In this document: piece after piece, positions 12,331 through 22,539 of the stretch
Position numbering within the stretch: the stretch's first letter is position 1
How the letters are laid out: each line of letters begins with the position of its first letter
NCBI RefSeq assembly: GCF_020497125.1
Contig: NC_059074.1
Span: forward strand, 195,043,415 to 195,107,414
Source: Mauremys mutica
Lineage: Eukaryota > Chordata > Testudines > Geoemydidae
Direction of reading: 5' to 3'
DNA length: 64,000 bases
Position numbers and translations under genes: made by a program
The notes under the pieces: model-generated
The model's input: only the letters and a program-made list of their open reading frames with translations
Database searches by the model: none
What the model was told of the DNA's origin: nothing

Positions 12331-12525
12331 GGGCAAATCGCGCGTCGCCTTATAGAGGGTAGAGGATTCAACGGCCATCTTGGACCCGGGCAAACTGGCC
12401 TTTTTCCTTATGGTAGCGGTAGGAGCCATCTTAGATTAGGGCAGAGCGGTCCGTTTGCCTGTGACGTGCCTCTATGAAGCGATAGGGAAGCCCGAGCGGC
12501 CATGCTGAAGTTGGGCACTTTGCCC
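12314..12525 (-). repeat. Four degenerate tandem units with YY1-type motifs
   Basis: GCCATCTTGGACCCGGGCAAA begins at 12317 and 12374; diverged copies start at 12425 (GCCATCTTAGATTAGGGCA) and 12499 (GCCATGCTGAAGTTGGGCA). Each is followed by a second conserved block such as CCTTATAGAGGGTAGAGG or CCTTATGGTAGCGGTAGG. Unit spacing is 57, 51 and 74 bp. On the minus strand the first two read AAGATGGCCG, the core of a YY1 site, in the orientation of the presumed AFTPH transcript. Confidence 0.8.
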
Positions 12526-12789
12526 TTTCCCTGAGAGGGCAACGGTGAACTCACGGGTCAGGCTGGGCCCTAGAGAAGGAGACGGAGAGCCCCACCCCAG
12601 GGGAGTCTGGCTGCGCCTGCAGCTGGGAGGGGCTGAAGCTGGGGTGGGGGGTGATGGCCCCTCAGTCAGCCCCATCCCTGCACAGTCTTGGGACCTGGCA
12701 CAGCCGGTGACTGCCCCCGCACTCCCAGCCCGTCGCCCTGCCCTTAGCCCCCTCGCAGAGCAGGAGGCCGAAGGCCCTGGTGGCAGCGC

Positions 12790-13325
12790 CGTGCATTCGG
12801 AAAAACCCAGTGAGGCTTCAAGGAATCACAAGATCAGCTTTAAAATCACCAGCCTTTCACAAATACTAATTTGGGGGTATTTTATTTGCCTTTGGGTGGC
12901 TTAGCCTTTATGCTCCCCTTTTCAAGTTTTTCTCGACTCCAGCCACGAGGATGGGAGAGTGTATCTTTTTAAAAAATAAAATCTGAGATTCCCCTGTAAT
13001 CACGTGACTCTAAGAGCTGGTGCTGTAACATACCCACTGGCACAGGAGTGAGGTGCAGAGAGCAGGTGGCTCACCCCAGCTCATGCAGAGGCAGGGCAAA
13101 TCTCCGGCCCTTGTTCAGCCTTTCTAGGCACTTATCAGCCTCTGCCACAGTAATAGGCCAGTGGTCTCCCCAGGAATTAAAAATGAAGGAAAATTAACAC
13201 TTTGTGGCTATGGGCTTGCTATCATGAAATTTAAGGCCAAGTGTGTTATGCGGGAGAAGAGTTTGTACTATGTTTCTCTTTCCCCAGATCTATGCTGCTG
13301 CTTGCAGAAAAAAATGTATATGTAG
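12790..13325. other. Unannotated intergenic stretch
   Basis: Leaves the CpG island and returns to mixed composition. No gene or clear repeat seen. Confidence 0.4.
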
Positions 13326-13329
13326 TTGT

Positions 13330-13870
13330 AATGGAGAGGGGTCAGAGATGGGACCAACAAAATTGAGTAGGGACGTGGAAAGACTCTTATAAAGAGAGTC
13401 TGAAAAGATGGAGATTCCTTACCTTAGAGAGGAGGTGGAAAAGAGGAGACATGATAAAAGTATAAATTTTTTTTATTTGGTATGGAGAAGGTAGATTGGA
13501 ATCTTCTGTTCTACTTGTCTCATAATGCAAGGACAAGCGGAGACAATGAAATTGGAGGGTGGCAAATTCAAAACCAATAACAAAAGATACAGTACTTGTT
13601 TACATAATTCATGATTAGCCTGTGGAACTCACTGCCCCAAAATACCATTGAGGTCCAAAGCTTATCAGGAGTCACAAAGGACTGGATGTAGATACAAGTA
13701 ACAAGAACATCCAGAATTATAAACCCTCGTATTTCATGGTATAACCCAACCTCTAACTTTTGGGAGTTAGATTGAAATTTCCTTGTGGGTAAGCTATTCC
13801 ATGGTTGTTTTCTGTCAGGTTTCTTGCACTTTCCTCTGGAACATCAGGTTATGGCCAATGTCCTATTTGT
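13330..13870 (+). mobile_element. Degenerate LINE 3' end (CR1/L2-like)
   Basis: A plus-strand remnant of the C-terminal end of a non-LTR reverse transcriptase ORF. Broken frames give RRWKRGDMIK, then a block like GGWQIQN near 13560, then LWNSLPQNTIE near 13625, followed by a 3' UTR-like tail. The matching arrangement recurs at 40925-41251 plus 45042-45290. Frameshifts and stops make it non-functional. Confidence 0.6.
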
Positions 13871-13879
13871 GGGTACTGA

Positions 13880-14590
13880 GACAAGGGGTTCTAGGCCTCC
13901 CTCTATTAAAGGCTCACTCCCTCAGCTAAGGGAGAGGAACCACTAAACTCAGTCCACAAGTGACTACATGAGACAATGAAGGAGAAAACAGGAAAGGGGA
14001 TGAGGTTAAAGGTTAAAAATCAGGGAACCAGAAGGGGACACTGAGCAAAGAACACAGGACAGAGCCCACTACTCCTCAAAGGCATCTAACGAGTCAATGG
14101 ATACTGCCCAGAGACATGATCAGATGAGGGACCAAAATAGGCCCCACACTCACAGAAGTAACCCTGTCACACTGTCTGCAGTGGCTCACAACCATGAGTG
14201 GGGGCAGTGGTATGTTCTATAGCTAGATTTCACCAACTCAGAACCAAATGTGAACTCCCGAAGTACTACCATAGTCTTATACTGGAGTCACAGACAGTCC
14301 CCTTAGACATGCCAGTATATCTTGTCACCCAGGCAAGCTGGATGGACTATGTAATAAATGGTCACTTACACTGAAAAAATCACAAAATATTCACAAGAGA
14401 CCAGTCACTCACCAGGTTGATCTCCATCTTAGGTCTCACACCAAAGACAATGCTGGTAGCCAATTCTATAGTAAACTAACTAAAGGTTCATTACCTAAGA
14501 AAAAGGAATGAGAGTTATTAAGAGGTCAAAGCAGATAAAAATATATGTACATGTGAGTCACAGATATATGTTCAAAAGGTATGCTGCAAA
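13880..14590. other. Unannotated intergenic stretch
   Basis: No gene or recognised repeat seen between the LINE remnant and the RTE-like element. Confidence 0.4.
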
Positions 14591-15206
14591 ATCCTACCTC
14601 AGTGCCTCATCGTGGTGCAGCGGTGACCCTGGCCGTCTGACAACTATGGTAGCGGGGCCTATGCCCTGGTAGGTCTAACCATGCTACAAAGGTGTTGGAC
14701 TATCCAATACAAGGGAAGGGATTGCTCTATCAGAGGAAAGAACATTTTTCCTTCTCCTTAGAGGTTGAAGGCTAGCTAAGCTTGAGGAGGTACGTATGCC
14801 TGCACGCCTAGCCAGTGGGATGGCTTAAAGTTAACGGCTAAAACAACACGAATAAATGGGTCTTAGTTCCCTGCGTGTCATCAAACCATTCTTCGGTGGT
14901 GGAGTGGAAATTGAGTGATGAGAGGTTGCTAAAAATGTCAGGTGCTAGGCCAACATGGAAAAGGACAACCCTCGCTGTATGTACTTACAATTTGAGGTTG
15001 CTGGCAAGAGAGGAAACGTTAAACCATCTGATGGAGGAGAAGAAAAGAATAAGATGCGATAAACTCGGTATCTGCAAAACCCGACCAAAGAAGGAGTTGG
15101 AAGTCAACTGGAGGGATAGATTTCAGAGTAGCAGCCGTGTTAGTCTGTATCCGCAAAAAAAAACAGGAGTACTTGTGGCACCTTAAAGACTAACAAATTT
15201 ATTTTA

Positions 15207-15246
15207 GCATGAGCTTTCGTGAGCTAAAGCTCACTTCTTCGGATGC
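15207..15246 (-). ncRNA. Hammerhead-ribozyme-like motif, left arm copy
   Basis: Reverse-complement copy of the motif at 16579-16618: CCGAAGA, a GTGAGC/GCTCAC stem with a TTTA loop, then GAAA. Sequence is the same as in the right arm, in the opposite orientation. Whether it can cleave is not known. Confidence 0.35.
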
Positions 15247-15439
15247 ATAGAATGGAACACACAGACAGGAGATATTTATACATACAGAGAACATGAAAAG
15301 GTGGAAGTATGCATACCAACAGGCAGAGTCTAATCAATTGAGATGAGCTATCGTTAGCAGGAGGCAAAAAAACTTTTTGAAGTGATAATTAAGATGGCCC
15401 ATAGAAGGTGTGAGGAGAACTTAACATAGGGAAATAGAT

Positions 15440-15733
15440 TCAATTGGTGTAATGACCCAACCATTCCCAGTCTTTATTTAGACCACAGTTAATGGTATCT
15501 AGTTTGCATATTAATTCAAGTTCAGCAGTCTCTCTTTGGAGTCTGTTTTTGAAGTTTTTTTGTTGCAAAATTGCCACCTTCAAGTCTGTCACTGAGTGGT
15601 TAGAAAGGTTGAAGTGTTCTCCCACTGGTTTTTGAATGTTATGATTCCTGATGTCAGATTTGTGTCCATTTATTCTTTTGCGTAGAGACTGTCCGGTTTG
15701 GCCAATGTACATGGCAGAGGGGCATTGCTGGCA
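15440..15733 (-). pseudogene. Inverted duplicate of the GIY-YIG segment
   Basis: On the minus strand this codes for the same stretch as 16093-16385 on the plus strand, from CQQCPSAMYIGQTGQ to the C-terminus GHYTN and the stop, with no amino-acid difference that I can see. It belongs to the inverted 5' arm of the Penelope-like insertion. The frame is cut at the junction near 15733. Confidence 0.85.
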
Positions 15734-16385
15734 GAAAGAAAATAACAGAACACCATTAGCCATCACCTACAGCCCCCAACTAAAACCTCTCCAGCGCATC
15801 ATCAAAGATTTACAACCTATCCTTAAAGATGATCCCTCACTCTCACAGATCTTGGGAGACAGGCCAGTCCTCGCTTATAGACAGCCTCCCAACCTGAAGC
15901 AAATACTCACCAGCAACCGCACACCATACAACATAAACACTAACCCAGGAACCTATCCTTGCAATAAAGCCCGATGCCAGCTCTGTCCACATATCCATTC
16001 AAGTGACACCATCACAGGACCTAATCACATCAGACACACCATCAGGGGCTCGTACACCTGCACATCTACCAATGTGATATATGCCATCATGTGCCAGCAA
16101 TGCCCCTCTGCCATGTACATTGGCCAAACCGGACAGTCTCTACGCAAAAGAATAAATGGACACAAATCTGACATCAGGAATCATAACATTCAAAAACCAG
16201 TGGGAGAACACTTCAACCTTTCTAACCACTCAGTGACAGACTTGAAGGTGGCAATTTTGCAACAAAAAAACTTCAAAAACAGACTCCAAAGAGAGACTGC
16301 TGAACTTGAATTAATATGCAAACTAGATACCATTAACTGTGGTCTAAATAAAGACTGGGAATGGTTGGGTCATTACACCAATTGA
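15734..16385 (+). pseudogene. Penelope-like ORF, C-terminal GIY-YIG endonuclease part
   Basis: An open frame (usable from the junction at 15734, ending with a stop at 16385) for the end of a Penelope-like polyprotein. It runs from the region after the reverse transcriptase (PLKRIIKDLQP-like text near 15775), through a cysteine-rich CNKARCQLCPHIH motif near 15960, to the GIY-YIG nuclease with NVIYAIMCQQC near 16072 and MYIGQTGQSLRKRINGH near 16113. The cysteine motif before GIY-YIG is typical of Neptune-type Penelope elements. The RT catalytic core is missing, so the frame cannot support transposition alone. Confidence 0.8.
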
Positions 16386-16578
16386 ATCTATTTCCCTATG
16401 TTAAGTTCTCCTCACACCTTCTATGGGCCATCTTAATTATCACTTCAAAAAGTTTTTTTGCCTCCTGCTAACGATAGCTCATCTCAATTGATTAGACTCT
16501 GCCTGTTGGTATGCATACTTCCACCTTTTCATGTTCTCTGTATGTATAAATATCTCCTGTCTGTGTGTTCCATTCTAT

Positions 16579-16618
16579 GCATCCGAAGAAGTGAGCTTTA
16601 GCTCACGAAAGCTCATGC
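16579..16618 (+). ncRNA. Hammerhead-ribozyme-like motif in Penelope-like tail
   Basis: CCGAAGA (16583-16589) is followed by a stem GTGAGC-TTTA-GCTCAC and then GAAA (16607-16610), with GCAT upstream and ATGC downstream able to pair. This matches the hammerhead layout CUGANGA, stem II, GAAA, with one departure (C for U in the first box). Penelope-like elements are known to carry hammerhead motifs. The cleavage triplet and stem III are not convincing, so activity is doubtful. Confidence 0.4.
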
Positions 16619-19144
16619 TAAAATAAATTTGTTAGTCTTTAAGGTGCCACAAGTACTCCTGTTTTTTTTTGGAGGGATAGAAGCACTGTGAGGCTCGGAA
16701 AGGGAGATGGCACTAGAAATGTTGGAGGAGTCGGATTTATCGTCAGTAAGGATTGGGTTTTGAAAGTCATATCATGCCAGCTAATATCATCACATATTGG
16801 TGTGCTGCATCTTCAGATGGAGTCAAAAGCTATCCTCAAGGTCATCCAGGCCTACGCTCCCACAAGTGCAAGTGAGGATGAAGAAGTGGAAGAATTCTAC
16901 CAAGAGCTCAAAAGAGCCCTCATGCAAAGGTCCACTTACATTGTCACGATGGGAGATTTCAATGCTAAGGTCGGGTGAGGGAAAGCTGGTGAAAAGTTCA
17001 TAGGGAGATATGGCAGCGGCGAAAGAAATGAAAGAGGAGAAAGGCTGGTAACTATGGCAGAAACGAAAGAACTGTACGTGGCAAACTCCTGGTACAAAAA
17101 GATTGCAAAAAGGTGGACGTGGATCGCGCCAAACGCGAAGAGTAAGAATGAAATCAACTATATTTTAGTCAATAAATGGTGCATCGTTCAAGACGTCTCT
17201 GTGGTACAGCCCTTCAACACCGGCAGTGACCATCGGCTGTTTAGAGCGAAGTTGATTTTCGATGAAGCAGTGGAAAAGAAAGCTTTACAAATGGCAAACA
17301 GGAAACAGTGCTTGAAGACAGTTGATGAAGAAAGCGACTTCTGGGTTTGACTGGAGCCAGGCGGAAAAGTGTGATGAGGACTATAGTATCTTTGCTGACA
17401 AGCTGATACATTGCATAAAAGCAGCTGAAATTGAAAAGATGAAGAAGGCAAAGGGAAGAATCTTGAACGAAACTAAAAGCTTGTTAGGGAAGTGGAGAAA
17501 TATGTAAAGGAGCTCAGATAACAACCTCGAGTACTCCATTCTGTGCAAGCTTATACGGCAAAAACTGAAGGATGACTTTGAGAACTTCCGGAAAGAAAAG
17601 CTCCTTAAAACAGCTGAATCATGCAAGAGCCTCAGGACATGCAAGTGGGAATTGGCGCAGTATAGATTGAGCATAACAGCACTGAAGAACAAGGACGGAG
17701 AGACAGTAATTCACAGAGCAGGAATGGAGGAGGTCTGCAAGGACTTCTATACAGAACTGTTCAAATCAAGAATCAACGTCCCTCTCCCAACGCTCCAAGA
17801 GTCAGAAGAACGCGTCCCCCCAATAATCGTCAGTGAAGGCCGAAGCGCACTACACCAGATGAAAAAGGGAAAAGCTCCAGGCAAAGATGGAATAACGTCA
17901 GAAATGATTTCTGCAGGAGGCGAAAAACTCTGGAAGGCCCTCGCTTTAAGATTCAGTCGATATCCCGAAGAAGGAAAAATACCATCTTGCTGTATAAGAA
18001 GGGGGATCGAGAAAATCTTAAGAACTATTGCCCTATATGCCTGCTCTCTCATATCTATAAACTCTTTACAAAGGTGATAACGAACTGACTCTTGCAGAGT
18101 CTGGATGAACAACAGCTGAGAGAGCAAGCGGGGTTTCGAAGAAATTTCAGCATGATTGACCATATATTTACCCTTAGCCAGCTCCTAGAAAGAGTGAGGG
18201 AATACAAATTCCCGCTGTGCATTGCTTTCGTCGACTATGAAAAGGCCTTTGATAGCGTCAAGTTCAATGTAATATTAAAGGCGCTCGCAGAACAGGGCAT
18301 TAACACGCAGTACATCAGTTTGTTGAAGGAAGTGAATACTGGATGTACAACAGACATTACTCTCCTCAAAACTCCCCTCTGTATCCCAACTGAGAAAGGC
18401 GTAAAGCAAGGAGATACGATTTCACTGAAACTATTTACCGCCTGCCTTGAAATGGTTATGAACAAGATCAGTTGGAGGAGTGGTGTTAACATAAATGGAG
18501 AATGATTATCTCATCTCAGATTCGCGGACGACATCGTACTAATTGCTGAAAGCACCAACCAACTGCAGAGCATGCTACGAAGACTCGACAAGAAAAGCAG
18601 TCAGGTCGGTCTGAAAATGAACCGTTGCAAAACGAAATACATGCAATCTGACATCTTACGAAAAGCCCGAATAATGGTAACAGAAGAAGAAATTGAAGAA
18701 GTGGAACAGTAAATATATTTGGGCCAAGAAGTTAATATGCACCAAGACATGAACGGAGAACTCTCATGAAGGATTCGGGCATAACGGTGTGCGTTTAATT
18801 CCATCAAGGACATCCGCAAAGGAAAAATTGACAAAACCACACGTACAAATATCTACAATTCAACAGTGCTGCCAACCATGCTGTATGGCAGTGAAACGTG
18901 GGCACTGACGAAGAGAGAAGAACAGCGGCTGTCGGTAGCTGAAAGGGCAATGGAACGAGCTAAGTTGGGAATTTCCCTTCTGGATCATATCCCAAATGAA
19001 ATGACTAGAGAATGCAGTGGTGTGAAAGATATTATTGTGGAAAGCAGATATAATAAGATACGATGGGCGGGCCACATAGCTCGGTTCACGGACAATAGGT
19101 GGACCGCAATCATTACTGAGTGATACCTGTGAGAACAGAAAAGA

Positions 19145-19399
19145 CCACCTGATTGGCCTCCAAGAAGATGGGAAGATGACATTGTAAAATGTTTCGGACG
19201 AACGTGGAGAAGAAAGGTAAGAATGCGAGAAGAATGGCGGACGTGTTGTGATCGGTGCAGTAGATCTTCAGCCGTCGTTAATACTCCACCGATCACAACA
19301 CGTCCGCCATTCTTCTCGCATTCTTACCTTTCTTCTCCACGTTCGTCCGAAACATTTTACAATGTCATCTTCCCATCTTCTTGGAGGCCGATCAGGTGG
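19145..19399. repeat. 113-bp terminal palindrome of the RTE-like LINE
   Basis: The left arm 19145-19257 is the near-perfect reverse complement of 19287-19399, around a 29-bp spacer. The left arm is coding sequence near the end of the LINE ORF (PPRRWEDDIVKCFG). The right arm is the same sequence turned round and stands where the 3' UTR should be. Confidence 0.9.
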
Positions 19400-19409
19400 T
19401 ACTAGAGAT

Positions 19410-20453
19410 CATAGGCGGCAGGTTATATACGTTTGTGGTGCTCGGGCACCAGGAATATTCTGGGGGCCCTGCTCCAGCAATATTTGGAGCTGGGTCTCTC
19501 CCCCGGCCCTGCCTGGATCGGGCCCTGGCCCCTGCCTGCCACCCCTCCTCCTGAGTGTCCCCTCCCCGCCGTGTCCCTGCCTGAACGAAAGCAGCGCATG
19601 CCTCTCCCCTGCCGAGCGGCTCCTGGCAGAAGTGCTGTCTGCTGCCCCAGGGTCCTAGTGCCTGCCATTCACTAATGGCAAGGCAGGCTGCCCTTACCCT
19701 GTCCTTCCGCCCTAGCCCTGAGCCTCCCCAACACCCCAAACCCCTCAGCCCCAGCCAGAGCCCTCATCCCCCTGCACCCTAATCCTCTGCCTCAGCCCTG
19801 AGCCCCCCCACATCATGACCCCTCATCATCAGCCCTAACCCTCATCCTCCCACACCCTAATCCTCTGCTCCAGCTCTGAGCCCCCCCTCATCATGAACCC
19901 CTCATCCTCAGCCTCACAGCCCTCACCCCAACCCCAACCCTCTGCCCTAGCCCTGAGCCCCCTCCTGCATTATGAACCCCTCAGCACCAGCCAGAGCCTT
20001 TATCTCCCCCACACCCTAATCCTCTGCCCCAGCCCTGATCCCCCTCCTGCATCATGAATCCCTCATCCTCAGCCCTACAGCCCTCACTCCTGCACTCCCT
20101 CCTACCCCCAAACTCCCTCCCAGAACCTGCACCCCTCACCCCTTCCTATACCCCCAGCCCAGAGCCTGCACCCAAACTCCGTCCCAAAGCCTGCACCCTG
20201 CACCCCCTCCTGCACACCCACACCGTGCCCCAGCCTGGAGCCTGCACCCAGCACCCAAACTCCATCCCAAAGCCTGCACCCCTGCACCCCTCCTGCACCC
20301 TAATCCCCAGACCAGGACCTGCACCCCAGACTTCCCCCTCACCCGAAACCTCCTCCCAGAGCCTTAGGCAGGTGCGGGTGGAGTTTGGTGGGGGTGGAGT
20401 TGGGGGGGCGGGTTCTGGGCACCACCCAAATTTCTACAAACTTGCCACCCATG
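19410..20453. mobile_element. hAT-type element with long C-rich minisatellite
   Basis: Flanked by an exact 8-bp duplication CTAGAGAT (19402-19409 and 20454-20461). The left end CATAGGCGGCAGG pairs with the right end, whose reverse complement starts CATGGGTGGCAAG, and homology continues inward (GTGGTGC-CGGGCACC / GGGTGGTGCCCAGAA). The interior from about 19700 to 20390 is a tandem pyrimidine-rich array (CCCTCATCC, AGCCCTGAGCCCC units). No transposase gene. Confidence 0.8.
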
Positions 20454-20469
20454 CTAGAGATTAATCTGC

Positions 20470-21190
20470 CAGTTTCCTAAAAGTCTTTTAGGGCTACCCA
20501 GAGTAACTTGAGGGACCTCTGTCTTGTTTGGTTATTCTACCCTGTTAGAACCCAAACAGTCCAGAGAGAGAGAATTTTCCTTGTGTCCATATTTATAGCT
20601 TCTTCTCACAGAACCCAAGCGGACAGCAACAGTTCCCATGAAGGTCCTTTCTTCATGGAGCGGCTGCGGGAGAGGAGGAATGCACTTAAAGTCTGATGCT
20701 TGATCTCGCAGGATGACACATTTGTGTTTAATGAACAGGATTTAACAACTTCTTGTAAAAGACCATAATTTGCATTACACAAGGCTTTTTTCTTGTTTGA
20801 TGGGTCGTATTGACAGGGGTATATACAATGCGTATGTCTGCTGTTATATGGTGTATAGTTGAGTGAGAAAAATATACGGTATGCAGCATCCTACAAGCAT
20901 TTTATAAAACACTAAACACATTCTTATCAACTTAACATCTAATATTGATTTTGATAGGGCTAACAGACAGGTAAACAAGACTGGTTTCCAGTTACCAGTA
21001 TATATTTGTAAGTGTTCAGTGAGGTCTGGAGCCTTGATATAAGCTGGCACCTGGTCTGCCAGAGCCACTCCCCCTGTCCAGCTTCCTCTGGGAGTGATGC
21101 ATGGCCATCTTGGCCAGCATCAAGAGGAGGTTGACGAGGACATTCTGTGAATCTGTGAGACCACAGATGGGGTGTGCAAGAATTAGGAGG
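20470..21190. other. Unannotated intergenic stretch
   Basis: No gene or recognisable transposon seen. Confidence 0.4.
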
Positions 21191-21194
21191 TGCA

Positions 21195-21290
21195 GGGAAA
21201 AGTGTTCTGGACAATGTCAGAGACAGGTTACTGGATTAGATGAACTACTGGTATGGTCCAGTATGTCAATTTTTATATTCCTGTGTTTCT
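21195..21290 (+). mobile_element. LINE 3' UTR fragment
   Basis: Contains GTCAGAGACAGGTTACTGGA and TGGTCCAGTATGTCAAT, a LINE 3' tail. The fragment at 45042-45290 stops just where this text would begin, so I group them only tentatively. Confidence 0.4.
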
Positions 21291-21299
21291 AAATCTATT

Positions 21300-22215
21300 C
21301 AAGGAAAGGATCCAGGACTCCACTTTCCACTTGGACCCTTTGTGACTTTAGGCACAATACTTAGGCTCCAGTATTGCAAAGAGCTCAGCCCAGCTGAATC
21401 CCCATAGGCCTATGCACACAGAGCTCACAACAGGATTTAGGTCCATACACCTCACAAGCAATAGAATCTGCTGGAGCTGCCAGTGTCAAAGAATAAATGG
21501 ATGCAAGCATGCTATTTGGATGAGGAGGAGAGAAGATTGAAATGTGAAATTACAAAAAATGCACAAGAGTTTTCAGGATATGTCTAGAGGTTAAGGAGAA
21601 GAAGAGAAAGGGTACAAACACCCAGCTGGGAGTACAAGAGTGACTACAGTAATCATGCTGTAATCAGGCTGTAGTTTAGTTGAGTAATCCATGCTTGTTC
21701 AGAGTTTCAGTTTTACAATGTTATTTATTTATTTATTTGTTGTTCAGAAAGAATACTGAAACCTCTGTGGAGAAGTGTGTTTTGCGGAGGATAAAGAGTC
21801 AGGGAGAGAGGATTCTAGGCTATTTTACTTTAAAATCTTCTATTTTCTCTTTCAGATTGAGAGAGAGATGGAGAGAGAACAACCCTTGGAAAATGAGTCA
21901 AAGAGGTAATACATGAAAGAACACTGATGAAAAAACAGTAAGTATTCACACTATGTAAGTAGCAATAAAATTAATATATTCAGATTTTTAAAATTGCAAA
22001 TCTGCACATAGTATTAGTAAATATTCTCCTAGTTTAAAGTACTTAAAGTTATTTCAACTGCATAGTCTGACTCTAAGTAAAGTATAATGGGAGATCAGTT
22101 CTTCCCTGCTGCGACTCTTTTGACTTCAGTGAACTAACTATATATTGTATAGCACCTAGCACAGTTTCCCTGCTATACAAACTCATAATCATAAAAAAAG
22201 ATTAATTTGGACTAT
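21300..22215. other. Unannotated intergenic stretch
   Basis: No gene seen. A short TTATTTATTTATTTATT run lies near 21720. Confidence 0.4.
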
Positions 22216-22220
22216 TATGG

Positions 22221-22336
22221 CCCTGATCTTGGAAAGACCTAAGCATGTGGTTAATTTCAAGTATGAAAGTAATCCCATTGAACTCACATGCTTAAAAATA
22301 AGCATATGCATAAGTTTTTGTAGGTTTGGGGCCCAT
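22221..22336. repeat. Old palindromic MITE-like repeat
   Basis: Starts GGCCCTGATCTTGG and ends in a GGGGCCCAT-type inverse; AAGCATGTGGTTAA on the left faces ACATGCTTAAAAATAAGC on the right around CCCATTGAACTC. It is a diverged self-complementary element of the same kind as those at 36880-36960 and 39110-39180. Family not named. Confidence 0.5.
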
Positions 22337-22524
22337 ATGTAGAATAAAAAAAATGATAAAATGAATTTAAAAGTAATCCTAATTAATCTACTAAATGTAA
22401 TAAATAATATAAAATCATTGTAAAAATATGATAAATTACATTCTCAGTTAGGTTAGGAATGTTGTTATTGTAGCTGGAGTCACTAATATGTGATTCATTT
22501 GCTGTTTTATTGCTATTATATTTT

Positions 22525-22537
22525 GCCCCCTGGTGGC
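22525..22537 (-). promoter_or_regulatory. CTCF-like site, minus orientation
   Basis: GCCCCCTGGTGGC on the plus strand reads GCCACCAGGGGGC on the minus strand, a close match to the CTCF core. A partner in the opposite orientation lies at 26373. Occupancy cannot be judged from sequence. Confidence 0.55.
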
Positions 22538-22539
22538 TA

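Larger units (their letters stand above)
11700..12780 (-). promoter_or_regulatory. AFTPH: CpG-island promoter, presumed AFTPH
   Basis: The base composition changes abruptly to GC- and CpG-rich, with GC-box-like runs, an ETS-type ACTTCCGG site at 12223-12231 and a tandem set of YY1-type motifs at 12314-12525. A consensus splice donor lies on the minus strand at its lower edge. The island is about 50 kb downstream of LGALSL and faces the same way. From the vertebrate gene order I infer that it drives AFTPH. Long reading frames here on both strands are low-complexity artefacts of GC content. Confidence 0.6.
15120..16670 (+). mobile_element. Penelope-like element with inverted 5' arm
   Basis: Inserted in the RTE-like LINE and flanked by an exact 10-bp duplication GGAGGGATAG (15110-15119 and 16671-16680). 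The plus-oriented copy starts about 15734 and runs to 16670. Ahead of it lies a minus-oriented copy of its own 3' part (15120-15733), so 0.6-kb arms face each other around a spacer of about 360 bp. Both arms translate to the same endonuclease segment without stops, which indicates a fairly recent event. The outer left end carries about 36 nt of 3' terminal sequence missing from the right end. The N-terminal reverse transcriptase part is absent, so this is a truncated, rearranged insertion. Confidence 0.85.
14595..19400 (+). pseudogene. RTE-like LINE retrotransposon, broken
   Basis: A non-LTR retrotransposon copy on the plus strand. A 5' leader of the GTGGTGCAGCGGTGACC type is followed by an APE endonuclease with MGDFNAKVG at about 16949-16976 and GSDHRLF at about 17222-17242, then a reverse transcriptase with MKKGKAPGKDGI near 17860, FVDYEKAFDS near 18230, KQGDTIS near 18405 and the catalytic FADD at 18521-18532. 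A C-terminal domain carries GSETWALTKREEQ and IRWAGHIARFTD. Several frameshifts and stops break the ORF; one TGA (18503-18505) lies just ahead of FADD. A Penelope-like element is inserted at 15120-16670. The domain order (APE then RT, no C-terminal endonuclease) and the motifs fit the RTE clade. It cannot be mobile in this state. Confidence 0.8.

Noticed and set aside
11983..12429. A 148-codon minus-strand frame with repeated LPGSKMA
   Set aside because: The repetition comes from the tandem YY1-type units, and the frame runs through the splice donor at 11987. It is promoter or exon-1 sequence, not a protein.
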